IMG/VR virus record: IMGVR_UViG_3300032316_000671
Location: 1-35,210 of that record
DNA from: a virus
DNA: 35,210 nucleotides
Direction: 5' to 3' (one strand)
Shown: positions 22,738 through 30,069 of the stretch, in pieces
Position numbering within the stretch: the first letter of the stretch is position 1
Layout: each line of letters begins with the position of its first letter
Position numbers and translations under genes: made by a program
Notes under the pieces: generated by a model
Database searches by the model: none
Told to the model about the DNA's origin: nothing
The model's input: only the letters and a program-made list of their open reading frames with translations

Positions 22738-23731
22738 AGACGCCATCGAGATCGACCAACTCAGGTCGGCGCTCGCCCGAGCCCAACAGGAGGTCGTCAA
22801 GGCCAAGGCCCGCACCGACCACCTGGTGGAAGCCACGATCACGGCCGCCCGGGATGCTGTCCTCGCACGCGGACCCATCAAGCCGGTTCCCCGCCCGAAG
22901 GTAGACAAGCGCCGCAAGGATCCTGAGGTCGCCCTCATGGTGATGGGCGACTGGCAGGGCCACAAGGTGACCACTTCCTACAACGGCGAGGTGATGAAGG
23001 CCCGTGTCCTGGCCTACATGGACAAGGTGGAGCGCATCACCGAGATCCAGCGCGCCGACCACCCGGTCACGAAAGGCGTCGTCTCCTTCGGTGGGGACAT
23101 GGTGGAGGGCCTGTTCAACTACCCCACTCAGCCCTTCGAGATCGACGCGACCCTGTTCGAGCAGTACGTGTCCGTGTCGATGCTGCTTGTGGACGTGGTA
23201 CGCCGTGCCCTGGCGCTGTTCGACACCGTCGAGGTCGTCGCCGAATGGGGCAACCACGGGCGCATCGGCTCCAAGCGCGACGCTGTCCCGAGGTCGGACA
23301 ACGTCGACCGGATGGCCTACGAGCTTGCCCGGCAGCTGCTCAAGGACGAGCCGCGGGTGACGTGGCCGGACTGCCCGGAGGACATCCAGCGCCTGGAGAT
23401 CGGCAACTACCGGGCCCTGGTGATCCACGGGGATGAGATCGGCCGGGGCGGCTTCTCCTCCCCGAACACGATCGTGCAGCACGTGAACCGGTGGCGGTCG
23501 GGCGCCTACCCGTGGGCGTTCACCGACTGCTACATCCACCACTACCACCAGCACCAGGAGTGGGCCCTAGCCGACGGCAAGGGATCGGTCTACATGACCG
23601 GCTCCACCGAATCGGACAACCGGTACGCGCGGGAAACGATGGCGGCTTCCGCGATCCCGTCGCAGCGCCTGCACTTCGTCGACCCCGAGGCCGGCCGGGT
23701 CACTGCCCAGTACAAGGTCTGGTTGGACTGA
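22706..23731 (+). CDS. Calcineurin-like metallophosphoesterase
   Basis: A 341-residue enzyme. A coiled coil covers residues 10-55. The metal site is GDWQGH (81-86), GGDMVEG (129-135), GNHGR (182-186), HGDEIG (241-246) and HHYHQH (278-283): all five blocks of the family. Such phage enzymes may act on nucleic acids or nucleotides. GTG start. It lies in a small group of nucleotide-related genes behind the lysis cassette. Substrate unknown. Confidence 0.85.
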   Translation: MSLKDRVGSAEDAIEIDQLRSALARAQQEVVKAKARTDHLVEATITAARDAVLARGPIKPVPRPKVDKRRKDPEVALMVMGDWQGHKVTTSYNGEVMKARVLAYMDKVERITEIQRADHPVTKGVVSFGGDMVEGLFNYPTQPFEIDATLFEQYVSVSMLLVDVVRRALALFDTVEVVAEWGNHGRIGSKRDAVPRSDNVDRMAYELARQLLKDEPRVTWPDCPEDIQRLEIGNYRALVIHGDEIGRGGFSSPNTIVQHVNRWRSGAYPWAFTDCYIHHYHQHQEWALADGKGSVYMTGSTESDNRYARETMAASAIPSQRLHFVDPEAGRVTAQYKVWLD

Positions 23732-24471
23732 TGACGTCGGTCTATGTCGCCGGGCCCATGCGCGGCATCCCTGACTTCAACTTCCCCGCCTTCGACGCGG
23801 CCGCGGCCCGGCTGCGGGACCTGGGCTACGACGTGTGCAACCCGGCCGACCGTGACCGGGAGCAGCACGGCGTCGAAGTGAACGCGTCCCCGACTGGTGA
23901 CCTTGAGGACATCAAGCACACGGGCTTCAGTCTGCGGGACGCGCTGGGCTTCGACGTCGCGTGGATCGCCAAGCACGCCGACGCCCTCGCAGTCCTGCCC
24001 GGCTGGGAGAAGTCCCAGGGCGCCAAGGCTGAGGTGGCGCTCGCGCACGCACTGGGGATTCCGGTGCACCCGATCGAGACGATCACCGGCCCGGACCTGC
24101 CCCACGGCCGCGCCACCGTCGCCCCGACAACCGGGGAAGAGGTGCGCGTCACCTCCACCACCGGCGGAGAGAAGGGCTCCAAGCCGGCCCGCTACGACCT
24201 GCTGCCCGCGGTGCCGCTGGAGATGCTAGCTCGGCTCTACGGCCGGGGTGCCGAGAAGTACGCGGCGCACAACTGGGCACGCGGCTATGACTGGTCCCTG
24301 TCCTTCGCGGCCCTGCAGCGGCACGCCTGGGCTTTCTGGTCCGGTGAAGACACCGACCCGGAGATGGGCCTGCCGCACATGACCGCGGTCGCGTTCCACG
24401 CTTTCGCCCTGGTCCACTTCGCCACCCACGACCGCTACGCCGGATTCGACGACCGCTACCGGGGAGAATGA
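23731..24471 (+). CDS. Fusion of DUF4406 (deoxyribosyltransferase-like) and dATP/dGTP diphosphohydrolase-like domain
   Basis: A 246-residue two-domain protein. Residues 1-115 (VYVAGPMRGIPDFNFPAFDA ... ALAVLPGWEKSQGAKAEVAL) match DUF4406, which has the fold of nucleoside 2-deoxyribosyltransferases. Residues 150-235 (GSKPARYDLLPAVPLEMLAR, EKYAAHNW, SFAALQRHAWAFWSGEDTDP, GLPHMTAVAFHAFAL) match the DUF5664-type dNTP diphosphohydrolase with His and acidic residues. Both halves suggest control of the dNTP pool. Start ATG 23731 (TGATG). Reaction is inferred from family only. Confidence 0.82.
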   Translation: MTSVYVAGPMRGIPDFNFPAFDAAAARLRDLGYDVCNPADRDREQHGVEVNASPTGDLEDIKHTGFSLRDALGFDVAWIAKHADALAVLPGWEKSQGAKAEVALAHALGIPVHPIETITGPDLPHGRATVAPTTGEEVRVTSTTGGEKGSKPARYDLLPAVPLEMLARLYGRGAEKYAAHNWARGYDWSLSFAALQRHAWAFWSGEDTDPEMGLPHMTAVAFHAFALVHFATHDRYAGFDDRYRGE

Positions 24472-24735
24472 ATGGCCAGGTGCCGTGTCCGCATCGTTGC
24501 CGATGCCGTGGAGATCGACCTCGAGCACCCCACCCACGACGGGCCCTGCGATCTGGACGATCGGGCCATGCGCATCCTCACCCAGGCCACCAGCGCCGCC
24601 GTCGAGCAGCTGGACTACGCCGACCAGACCGAGGAAGTCACCCACGTCGTCGCGATGGGCTTCACCGGGGAAGCCATGACCACCCTGCACTCCGATCCTC
24701 GACATGACCCGGATCCATTCGAGGATTCCCCCTAG
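24472..24735 (+). CDS. Hypothetical acidic protein
   Basis: An 87-residue protein (MARCRVRIVADAVEIDLEHP, then a helix and THVVAMGF, acidic end). It closes the rightward transcription unit; the terminator at 24763 follows. Not recognised. An ATG immediately behind the previous stop fixes the start. Confidence 0.65.
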   Translation: MARCRVRIVADAVEIDLEHPTHDGPCDLDDRAMRILTQATSAAVEQLDYADQTEEVTHVVAMGFTGEAMTTLHSDPRHDPDPFEDSP

Positions 24736-24762
24736 CGGCCGCCCCCGCGGCCCGCTACGCCA

Positions 24763-24803
24763 AGCGCCCCCTGCCGTCCCCACAAGGGATGTCAGGGGGC
24801 GCT
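24763..24803. terminator. Terminator between converging genes
   Basis: AGCGCCCCCTG (24763-24773) pairs with CAGGGGGCGCT (24793-24803), an 11-bp perfect stem with a 19-base loop. It lies between the end of the rightward genes and the end of the leftward integrase (stop near 24817), so it could stop both. T-runs are short on both sides. Confidence 0.72.
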
Positions 24804-24816
24804 TTCGCGTTGCGTG

Positions 24817-25632
24817 CTAGGCGACCGCGCTCACCGCCCGCGCGAGCGCGTCGGTATCCACCAGCACGTACCGCTGGGTGGTCTCCACGCTGGCGTGCCC
24901 GAGCAGCTGCTGCACGCTCCGCAGGTCCCCGGTGCCCCGGTAGGCGCTGGTGGCGAAGTAGTGCCGCAACGAATGCGCCGTCCACGGCGACGGCACGACG
25001 GCCTCCACCCGCGAGGCGATGTAATCCGGCGACACGTGCTGCCCCGCGCGCACCGGCGACGGGAACGCCCAGCCCTGGAGGGCCTGCAGCCGGGTCCGCA
25101 GCCGCGGATGCAACGGGACGAGGCGCACCCGGCCACCCTTGCCGTGCACAAGCAGCCCGTCGTCGGTGACGTCATCACCGTGCACCCGGGCGATCTCCGA
25201 ACGGCGCAACCCCGCGAGGGCCGCGAGGTCGATGATGAGCAGCGTCTCGGCATCGGCGGCTGCGCGCGCCTGCTCGAGGGCCGCTGCTGGGATCGGCTTG
25301 GGCTGGCCCTTGGGCACGGTCACCGTGGGCAGCTCCTCGCTGAGGTCGACCGCGGCGTGCCCACGCCGGTGCGCCCAGCGGAAGAAGGACCGCAGCGCCA
25401 CCACGGTGGACTTGCGGGCCTCAGGCGACAGGTGCGCGCGGCTGGCGAGGTAGGCGTGCAGCTGCTCGGGCGTGCAGGTGAGCAGGTCCAGGTGCGCGGC
25501 GGCGATGACCACGTAGGTCTTGCGCGCGGCGACGGTGAACGGGCTACGCCCGGCGGCGCGGTAGGTGTCGAGCCACTGCTCGATCAGGGTCTCCATGTCT
25601 TTCCCCCGGAGGTCGGGGCCGACGGCGCTCAT
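24817..25632 (-). CDS. int: Tyrosine integrase
   Basis: About 271 residues from the ATG at 25632, whose ATGA overlaps the repressor stop; an ATG at 25596 (METLIEQW, with a GGGGGA ribosome site) is possible too. The SAM-like N-domain covers residues 14-95. All catalytic residues are present: Arg143 (GLRRSE), Lys165 (HGKGGR), His220/Arg223 (HSLRHYF), His246 (LLGHAS) and Tyr255 (QRYV). It inserts the phage at a host tRNA gene through the attP at 25676-25717. It lies behind the repressor in the same operon, so integration cuts it off from its promoter. The C-terminus is RAVSAVA. Confidence 0.93.
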   Translation of the reverse strand: MSAVGPDLRGKDMETLIEQWLDTYRAAGRSPFTVAARKTYVVIAAAHLDLLTCTPEQLHAYLASRAHLSPEARKSTVVALRSFFRWAHRRGHAAVDLSEELPTVTVPKGQPKPIPAAALEQARAAADAETLLIIDLAALAGLRRSEIARVHGDDVTDDGLLVHGKGGRVRLVPLHPRLRTRLQALQGWAFPSPVRAGQHVSPDYIASRVEAVVPSPWTAHSLRHYFATSAYRGTGDLRSVQQLLGHASVETTQRYVLVDTDALARAVSAVA

Positions 25633-25991
25633 GCCGCCAACCTGAGACCAGCAGTCTCTCCTGCCCATCGGGCCACTCGTGACCCAGAGGTCGGAGGTTC
25701 AAATCCTCCCCCCGCTACGCGCAGGAAGCCCGGTCCCGGATCATCGGGGCCGGGCTCTCCCGTTCGTAGCCACCCCTCATCGACGCCGGTTTCGTAGGCC
25801 CACGCGCGGAGCACCAGGCCCTTCGGCGCGGTGACGTCGCGCTCGTAGGCGCTGATCGATCCGCGGCTGATCTCCAGCAGGTCGGCAAGGTCACCCTGTT
25901 CCATGCCACAACTCTCGCGGGCTAGGCGAAGGCGCCAGCCCAGGGACATGCTCGGAATCCGTCGGCGTGGGCCGTATGTCTGGGTGCTCAT
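25629..25991 (-). CDS. Immunity repressor with attP inside its 3' end
   Basis: A 120-residue protein. Residues 17-80 are an XRE/Cro-type HTH (MEQGDLADLLEISRGSISAY as the recognition part). A Pro/Gly-rich link (EPGPDDPGPGF) follows. Residues 92-106 are coded by the tRNA-like attP core read backwards. The last 14 residues (ARWAGETAGLRLAA) come from phage DNA beyond the core and end in LAA, like ssrA degradation tags. After integration these codons would be replaced by host sequence. It probably represses the rightward early promoter; a dyad lies 2 bases before its ATG. ATG 25991 has no clear ribosome site, so a leaderless or near-leaderless mRNA is likely. Confidence 0.83.
   Translation of the reverse strand: MSTQTYGPRRRIPSMSLGWRLRLARESCGMEQGDLADLLEISRGSISAYERDVTAPKGLVLRAWAYETGVDEGWLRTGEPGPDDPGPGFLRVAGGGFEPPTSGSRVARWAGETAGLRLAA
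25676..25717 (+). other. attP core: copy of a tRNA 3' half
   Basis: Read on the + strand, this is a tRNA from anticodon loop to discriminator: CTCGTGA (loop, anticodon position CGT, so Thr if standard), CCCAG, AGGTC, GGAGG-TTCAAAT-CCTCC (T arm), CCCCGCT and A. The left half of a tRNA is missing, and the bases to the left do not pair with the CCCAG arm. Phages that integrate in tRNA genes carry just such a part so that the gene is restored. It lies 43 bp from the integrase start and inside the repressor gene. Confidence 0.87.
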
Positions 25992-26081
25992 GTGGGCAAG
26001 TTTGCCCCTGCGGGGAACCTTTTGCAACACACCGCGCGAAGTCATTGACCGGTCAGACTTGCGTGTGCAAGTCTCTGCACC
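25992..26081. promoter_or_regulatory. Divergent control region with operator-like dyads
   Basis: A 90-bp gap between the repressor (left) and the first early gene (right). Dyads: GGGCAA-GT-TTGCCC (25994-26007), CCCC-TGC-GGGG (26005-26015), TGACC-GGTCA (26046-26055) and AGACTTGC-GTGT-GCAAGTCT (26055-26074). The first lies just before the repressor start and the last just before the rightward gene; both hold GCAAGT. TTGACC (26045-26050) may be a rightward -35 box, but no good -10 box follows. Confidence 0.72.
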
Positions 26082-26267
26082 ATGCAGGAATTCGTGACCA
26101 CGGCTGAGGCCGCGCTCATCCTGGGGAAGTCCGTGACCACGGTCAACCGGCTGACTGCCGCCGGTCAGCTGACCCCTAGCCACAAGCTCCCCGGCAAGAC
26201 CGGCGCCTACCTGTTCAACCGCGCCGACATCGAGGCCGCCGCCGGCGACAAGGCCAGCGCCGCCTAA
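26082..26267 (+). CDS. Small HTH protein: Cro- or excisionase-like
   Basis: A 61-residue protein of the HTH_17/MerR-like excisionase group: VTTAEAALILGKSVTTVNRL (helix-turn-helix), then the wing with LPGKTGAYLFNRADIEAAA. It is the first rightward gene, facing the repressor, which is where cro or xis lies. No ribosome site is visible before the ATG at 26082, as for the repressor. Whether it shuts off the repressor, directs excision or both cannot be told. Confidence 0.82.
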   Translation: MQEFVTTAEAALILGKSVTTVNRLTAAGQLTPSHKLPGKTGAYLFNRADIEAAAGDKASAA

Positions 26268-26278
26268 CCCCCTAGACC

Positions 26279-26372
26279 CCCGGCTCCTCCGGATCGCCGG
26301 GTGCCCCGCCACGGGCGACAACTGAATAGGCCCCTCCCATCGGGCGTTGCAGCGCAACCGGTGGGAGGGGCC
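26279..26372 (+). terminator. Two hairpins after the first early gene (attenuator-like)
   Basis: The first is CCCGGC (26279-26284) with GCCGGG (26296-26301). The second is much stronger: GGCCCCTCCCATCGG (26329-26343) with CCGGTGGGAGGGGCC (26358-26372), 15 pairs including one G-U, and an inner 5-bp stem (GTTGC/GCAAC). No T-run follows. It could limit early transcription or be an antitermination point. The 146-base gap holds no gene. Confidence 0.5.
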
Positions 26373-26413
26373 CTCAGATCAGCACCTCACAACTCTGGAT
26401 TGAGAGGCACCAC

Positions 26414-26668
26414 ATGGATTCTCCCACCCTCACCGCCCTGCTGGCCATAGCCCTGGCGTCGTCCGCACTCAGCGCCTACGTCGCCTACTGGATGGGTATC
26501 TCGCGAGCCGAGCGCGCATCGGCTCAGCGCGAGCAAGACCTGCTCGATGCCCTCCAGGACGCCACCGACACCGTCGCCCGCCTGTGCCGCGACCGTCACC
26601 CGGCAGGCAAGGAGCGCTCCGATGATCGCCCGGCCCGTCATCTGTACGTGGTCGGCGGTGAAGCGTGA
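26414..26668 (+). CDS. Small membrane-anchored protein
   Basis: An 84-residue protein with one N-terminal membrane segment (LTALLAIALASSALSAYVAY) and a charged, coiled cytoplasmic part, ending in a basic stretch. It overlaps the exonuclease start (GTGA). Function not recognised; small membrane proteins early in lytic growth can act in exclusion, but this is only a possibility. Confidence 0.68.
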   Translation: MDSPTLTALLAIALASSALSAYVAYWMGISRAERASAQREQDLLDALQDATDTVARLCRDRHPAGKERSDDRPARHLYVVGGEA

Positions 26669-27660
26669 GCGTCACCGTCCTGAGGCCTCAGCGCGTCACC
26701 CCGCGGGCACTTCTCGTGCTGCCCAGTAGCGCTCCCCGCGAGGACTGGCTGGCCACGCGTCGCACGGGCATCACCGCTACGGATCTGCCGAAGATCGTCG
26801 GAGCCTCCAAGTACGCCTCCGCCGTCGACGTCTTCCTGGAGAAGACCGCGAGGACCATCTACGACCCGGACATCTCCGAGGCCGGCGAGTGGGGCGTCCT
26901 GCTCGAGGACACGGTCGCGCGACGCTGGGCAGAGATCAACGACGTCAAGGTCCGCCGCGTCGGCCTCATCGCCAACGACACGGAGTCCTGGATGCTTGCG
27001 TCCCTGGATCGCCTCGTCACCGGCTGCCCGACCGGCCGGTGTGCCCTGGAGGTGAAGACGCGCAACGCCTACGTGGCGAGCGTGTGGGAGGAAGGCGTCC
27101 CCGAGGACGTCGTCGTGCAGGTGCAGTGGCAGCTCGCCGTGTCGGGCCTCGACCACGTGCACATCGCGGCACTCGTGGGCGGTCAGCGCCTCATCGAGCA
27201 CACCGTCACCCCAGACGCGGCCATGGCCGATTGGCTGAACCTCACCGCATGGCAGGTCTGGCAGTGCGTCCAAGAGGGCGTGGTGCCCAACGTAGATCCG
27301 GCACTCATGAGCGTGGACCTGCTGAACCAGGTCTACCCCGACCGCGAGGGGGTCCGTGACCTGACGGGCACCGACGCGGACGTGTGGCTGGACCGCTACC
27401 GCCACGCAGCCGCAGCCGAATCCGACGCCCGCAAGGACAAGGAAGCCGCCAAGGTCCACCTCCTGGCGCTGCTGAAGGACGGCGAGGAAGCCGTCATCGA
27501 TGGGCAGGTCGCCTTCACCTACCGCGCCGGCAAGGACTCCATGACCGTGCCGTCCGCGAACCTCGCGCGCCTACGGGAGGACTTCCCCGACGCCTTCGAG
27601 GCCGTCGCGGTGATCCGCCGCGGCTCGCGCACGTTCTCAGTGAAGGGGATGAAGGCATGA
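26665..27660 (+). CDS. YqaJ-type recombination exonuclease
   Basis: A 331-residue nuclease of the lambda-exonuclease/YqaJ group. GITATDLPKIVGAS (35-48), WGVLLED with an acidic residue (76-82), SLDR (Asp115), ALEVK (Glu129, Lys131) and the VQVQWQ glutamines (151-156) form the PD-(D/E)XK core. The C-terminal third is a coiled region. It should resect duplex DNA ends and work with the annealing protein next door. GTG start at 26665. Confidence 0.9.
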   Translation: MSVTVLRPQRVTPRALLVLPSSAPREDWLATRRTGITATDLPKIVGASKYASAVDVFLEKTARTIYDPDISEAGEWGVLLEDTVARRWAEINDVKVRRVGLIANDTESWMLASLDRLVTGCPTGRCALEVKTRNAYVASVWEEGVPEDVVVQVQWQLAVSGLDHVHIAALVGGQRLIEHTVTPDAAMADWLNLTAWQVWQCVQEGVVPNVDPALMSVDLLNQVYPDREGVRDLTGTDADVWLDRYRHAAAAESDARKDKEAAKVHLLALLKDGEEAVIDGQVAFTYRAGKDSMTVPSANLARLREDFPDAFEAVAVIRRGSRTFSVKGMKA

Positions 27661-28463
27661 GCGAACTCGTGGTCACGACTGGCGGGGCGTCGTCCCTGCA
27701 GTCGAAGATCGTCTATGCGGAGCACCTGGCACAGGCCGGCCTCCTACCTGCCGCGTACCGCAAGCAGCCCGCGAACCTGCTCCTGGTCATGGAGCAGGCC
27801 GAAGCCCTGGGCATCCCGACCATGGCCGCCGTCAACGGCGTGCACGTCATCGACGGCAAGCCCACCATCTCCGCCGCCCTCATGTCTGCTCTCGTCCGTC
27901 GCGCCGGGCACAAGTTGCGCGTGACCGGGGACGACAAGCGGGCCGTCGCGGAGATCATCCGCATCGACGACCCGGACTTCACGTTCCGCTCGGAGTGGAC
28001 GCTCGAACGGGCGAAGACTGCCGGCCTTGCCGGTAAGGGCTCGTGGGCGAAGTACCCGGCCGCGATGCTCAAGGCCCGCGCGATCTCCGAGGTGTGCCGC
28101 GACGCCTGCGAGGAAGCCCTCGCCGGCGTGCACTACACGCCCGAGGAGTTGGGCGCGGAGGTCACCGTCGACCCTGACGGCGACGTCATCGTCGCTCAGC
28201 CCCCCGCTCCCGCTCCCGCACCTGTCGAGGACGACGTCGTGGACGCCGAACTCGTGGAACCCGACCCCCAGGTCGTCGAGGCCTACCTCACCGACATCGC
28301 TACCGCCTCCACCGTGGAGGTGCTGCGGGACCTGTACCGCTCCGCGGCGCACGACGGCGTGCTCGAGCAGGTCGGCGGCGTGATCACCGCGAAGGTCGCG
28401 GCCCTCGCGGATGCCGACATGGCCGACACGGACAACTCCGATGCCGAGGAGGAGACGGCATGA
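27657..28463 (+). CDS. RecT-like single-strand annealing protein
   Basis: A 268-residue protein of the actinophage RecT type: [20 protein letters not shown] (39-58), [20 protein letters not shown] (60-80), [20 protein letters not shown] (about 134-153) and a C-terminal Pro/Asp/Glu-rich tail. It overlaps the exonuclease (ATGA at 27657). Together they make a double-strand-end recombination pair like Red/RecET; SSB follows one gene later. Confidence 0.9.
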   Translation: MSELVVTTGGASSLQSKIVYAEHLAQAGLLPAAYRKQPANLLLVMEQAEALGIPTMAAVNGVHVIDGKPTISAALMSALVRRAGHKLRVTGDDKRAVAEIIRIDDPDFTFRSEWTLERAKTAGLAGKGSWAKYPAAMLKARAISEVCRDACEEALAGVHYTPEELGAEVTVDPDGDVIVAQPPAPAPAPVEDDVVDAELVEPDPQVVEAYLTDIATASTVEVLRDLYRSAAHDGVLEQVGGVITAKVAALADADMADTDNSDAEEETA

Positions 28464-28729
28464 AGCCCGAGACCCGGCAGGTGCTTTACGTCGCCAGCCG
28501 CTACATGGCCAGCGTCCAAGCGTGCCTCGATGCCCGCAACGCCACACGCGAGGCCGAAGCGTTCGAGGTGGCGAAGGTCGCGTCCGAACTCCTCCGCGGC
28601 GCGTTCGAACTCGAGGACGTCGGCAGCGACGTCAAGCGGCAGCGCCTCGCCACCGCCCTCATCACCGCAGCCGAGAACTACCTGGACGACTCCCCCGAAG
28701 ACCAGCCCGACTACGAGGAGCACCCGTGA
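28460..28729 (+). CDS. Hypothetical helical protein between RecT and SSB
   Basis: An 89-residue helical protein with an acidic end ([14 protein letters not shown]). It overlaps both neighbours (ATGA and GTGA), so it is co-translated with them. Not recognised; a recombination accessory role is suggested only by location. Confidence 0.65.
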   Translation: MKPETRQVLYVASRYMASVQACLDARNATREAEAFEVAKVASELLRGAFELEDVGSDVKRQRLATALITAAENYLDDSPEDQPDYEEHP

Positions 28730-29187
28730 GCACACCCCACCTGACCGTCGTCGGCAACCTGACCAACGACCCGGAACTGCGCTTCACCGCCTCCGGTCAC
28801 GCCGTCGTCAACTTCACGATCGCCGCCTCGGATCGCGTCTTCGACAAGGAGACCAACGAGTGGAAGGACGGCGACACCGTCTTCATGCGCTGCAGCGTGT
28901 GGCGCCAGTACGCGGAGAACGCCGCGGAGTCCCTGCAGAAGGGGATGCGCGTCATTGCCACCGGGCGTCTGAAGCAGCGGTCCTATGACACCCGTGAGGG
29001 TGAGAAGCGCACCGTCGTGGAGCTCGATGTCGACGACGTCGGCCCGGCGCTCCGCTACGCCACCGCGAAGGTGACGCGCAACTCTCGCGACAACGCATCC
29101 AGCGGCTTGAGTGGCACTGCCGCTCCCGCTGACGACCCGTGGGCCTCGCCTGCGACGCAGGCCTCGATCGACGAGCCACCGTTCTAG
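28726..29187 (+). CDS. ssb: Single-stranded DNA-binding protein
   Basis: A 153-residue SSB. The OB fold runs from [17 protein letters not shown] to about residue 110 ([27 protein letters not shown]). A flexible Ser/Ala/Pro linker leads to the acidic tip DEPPF, the typical docking end for partner enzymes. GTG start, overlapping the previous stop. It protects single strands during replication and recombination. Confidence 0.96.
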   Translation: MSTPHLTVVGNLTNDPELRFTASGHAVVNFTIAASDRVFDKETNEWKDGDTVFMRCSVWRQYAENAAESLQKGMRVIATGRLKQRSYDTREGEKRTVVELDVDDVGPALRYATAKVTRNSRDNASSGLSGTAAPADDPWASPATQASIDEPPF

Positions 29188-29196
29188 GGGGGACCG

Positions 29197-29430
29197 ATGC
29201 CGATTCAACTGCCCACACCTGACGAGCTGCGCTGCATGGACCTGATCCGCCAGACAAAGGCCCGCCTCGCTGCCCGGCGCCTGTACCTGGAGTACGACGC
29301 CATCATCAAGCAGTCCACGGACGACGCAGACGTCCCGACACTGGCCCGGCGAATGGAGTACTTCGCGGCCGCCGAGCCGGACGAGGTCACCGCGGCGCGC
29401 CGTGAGGAACTCCTGAGGTCCGTGTCATGA
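29197..29430 (+). CDS. Hypothetical helical protein
   Basis: A 77-residue, fully helical and charged protein (CMDLIRQTKARLAARRLYLE in the middle). Ribosome site AGGGGGGA just before the ATG. No family recognised. It overlaps the next gene as ATGA. Confidence 0.62.
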   Translation: MPIQLPTPDELRCMDLIRQTKARLAARRLYLEYDAIIKQSTDDADVPTLARRMEYFAAAEPDEVTAARREELLRSVS

Positions 29431-29750
29431 CTGCGGCCATGGAGCAGCTCGACATGCTCGACCAGAAGGATGCCGTCCTCGAGCTCATTGCGGGCGATCC
29501 GATCCACGCAGCCGACCGCGAAGCCATCGTCGCTGCGATCCGCGCGTCGGTCCGCACCGACGGCATGGTCAGCGCGAACGACTGGCGGCACCGCATCCCG
29601 ACCTGGGTCTATCCGCGCGTGGTCGGCGCGACCGTGAACGCGCTCATGAAGTCCGGCGTCCTGGTCCCCACCGGCACCTGGGACGTGTCCACGGACGTCA
29701 AGGGACGCAACTCCGGACGGCCCGTCCGGGTCTACCGGTGGCACGCATGA
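29427..29750 (+). CDS. Putative winged-helix protein
   Basis: A 107-residue protein. After an N-terminal helix, residues 35-100 look like a small winged helix (REAIVAAIRASVRTDGMVSA, then VGATVNALMKSGVLVPTG and a strand pair ending RPVRVYRW). Such proteins are common in phage early regions. A DNA-binding role is inference. Both ends overlap neighbours. Confidence 0.62.
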   Translation: MTAAMEQLDMLDQKDAVLELIAGDPIHAADREAIVAAIRASVRTDGMVSANDWRHRIPTWVYPRVVGATVNALMKSGVLVPTGTWDVSTDVKGRNSGRPVRVYRWHA

Positions 29751-29893
29751 GCGCCACGAAGACCAAGCCGAAGGGCTGGACCTGGTCCTGCTCCCTGTGT
29801 CCCCTGTCGGGCATCTCGCACCTCGAGCGCGTCGCCGCTAACGCCCTGCTCCAGCACTACCTCACCGCCCACCAGATCGAGGAGTCCGCATGA
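29747..29893 (+). CDS. Small zinc-finger protein (C2H2-like)
   Basis: A 48-residue protein with WSCSLC (a Cys pair) and HYLTAH (a His pair) 22 residues apart, which would make one zinc finger. ATGA overlaps at both ends. DNA- or RNA-binding is likely but not shown. Confidence 0.68.
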   Translation: MSATKTKPKGWTWSCSLCPLSGISHLERVAANALLQHYLTAHQIEESA

Positions 29894-30069
29894 CTGACAA
29901 CACCCCAGCCCCCACGCCGCACGGGCCCGTGACACCAGCAGGAATCAAGTCCCGCGACGTCCGCAACTGGGCACGGGCGAATGGCTGGCCGACGCTCGGA
30001 AGCAACGGCCGGCTCCCGCAGGCTGCGATCGACGCCTACGTCGCCGGTCACCCCAGGGACGAGACATGA
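29890..30069 (+). CDS. Stand-alone Lsr2-type DNA-binding domain
   Basis: A 59-residue protein. Residues 18-55 (IKSRDVRNWARANGW, then SNGRLPQAAIDAYVAGH) match the C-terminal domain of Lsr2, the xenogeneic silencer of actinobacteria; SNGRLP takes the place of its R-G-R AT-hook-like loop. The N-terminal dimer domain of Lsr2 is missing. It could compete with host Lsr2 at AT-rich sites or form part of phage gene control (inference). Confidence 0.78.
   Translation: MTDNTPAPTPHGPVTPAGIKSRDVRNWARANGWPTLGSNGRLPQAAIDAYVAGHPRDET

Noticed and set aside
22517-23554. 345-codon minus-strand frame opposite the phosphoesterase
   Set aside because: Antisense shadow; all five metal-site blocks lie on the plus strand.
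23731-24471. Z-genome (2-aminoadenine) pathway
   Set aside because: No PurZ-like or DatZ-like gene is seen, so the dNTP hydrolase-like domain alone does not support it.
25676-25717. A complete functional tRNA gene
   Set aside because: Only the anticodon loop to discriminator is present; no D arm, and the left side does not pair with the CCCAG anticodon arm. It is better explained as attP.
24814-25797. 327-codon plus-strand frame over int and repressor
   Set aside because: Opposite strand of the integrase, whose six catalytic residues are all present. Its VGGSNPPPAT-type end is the usual false translation of a tRNA 3' end.
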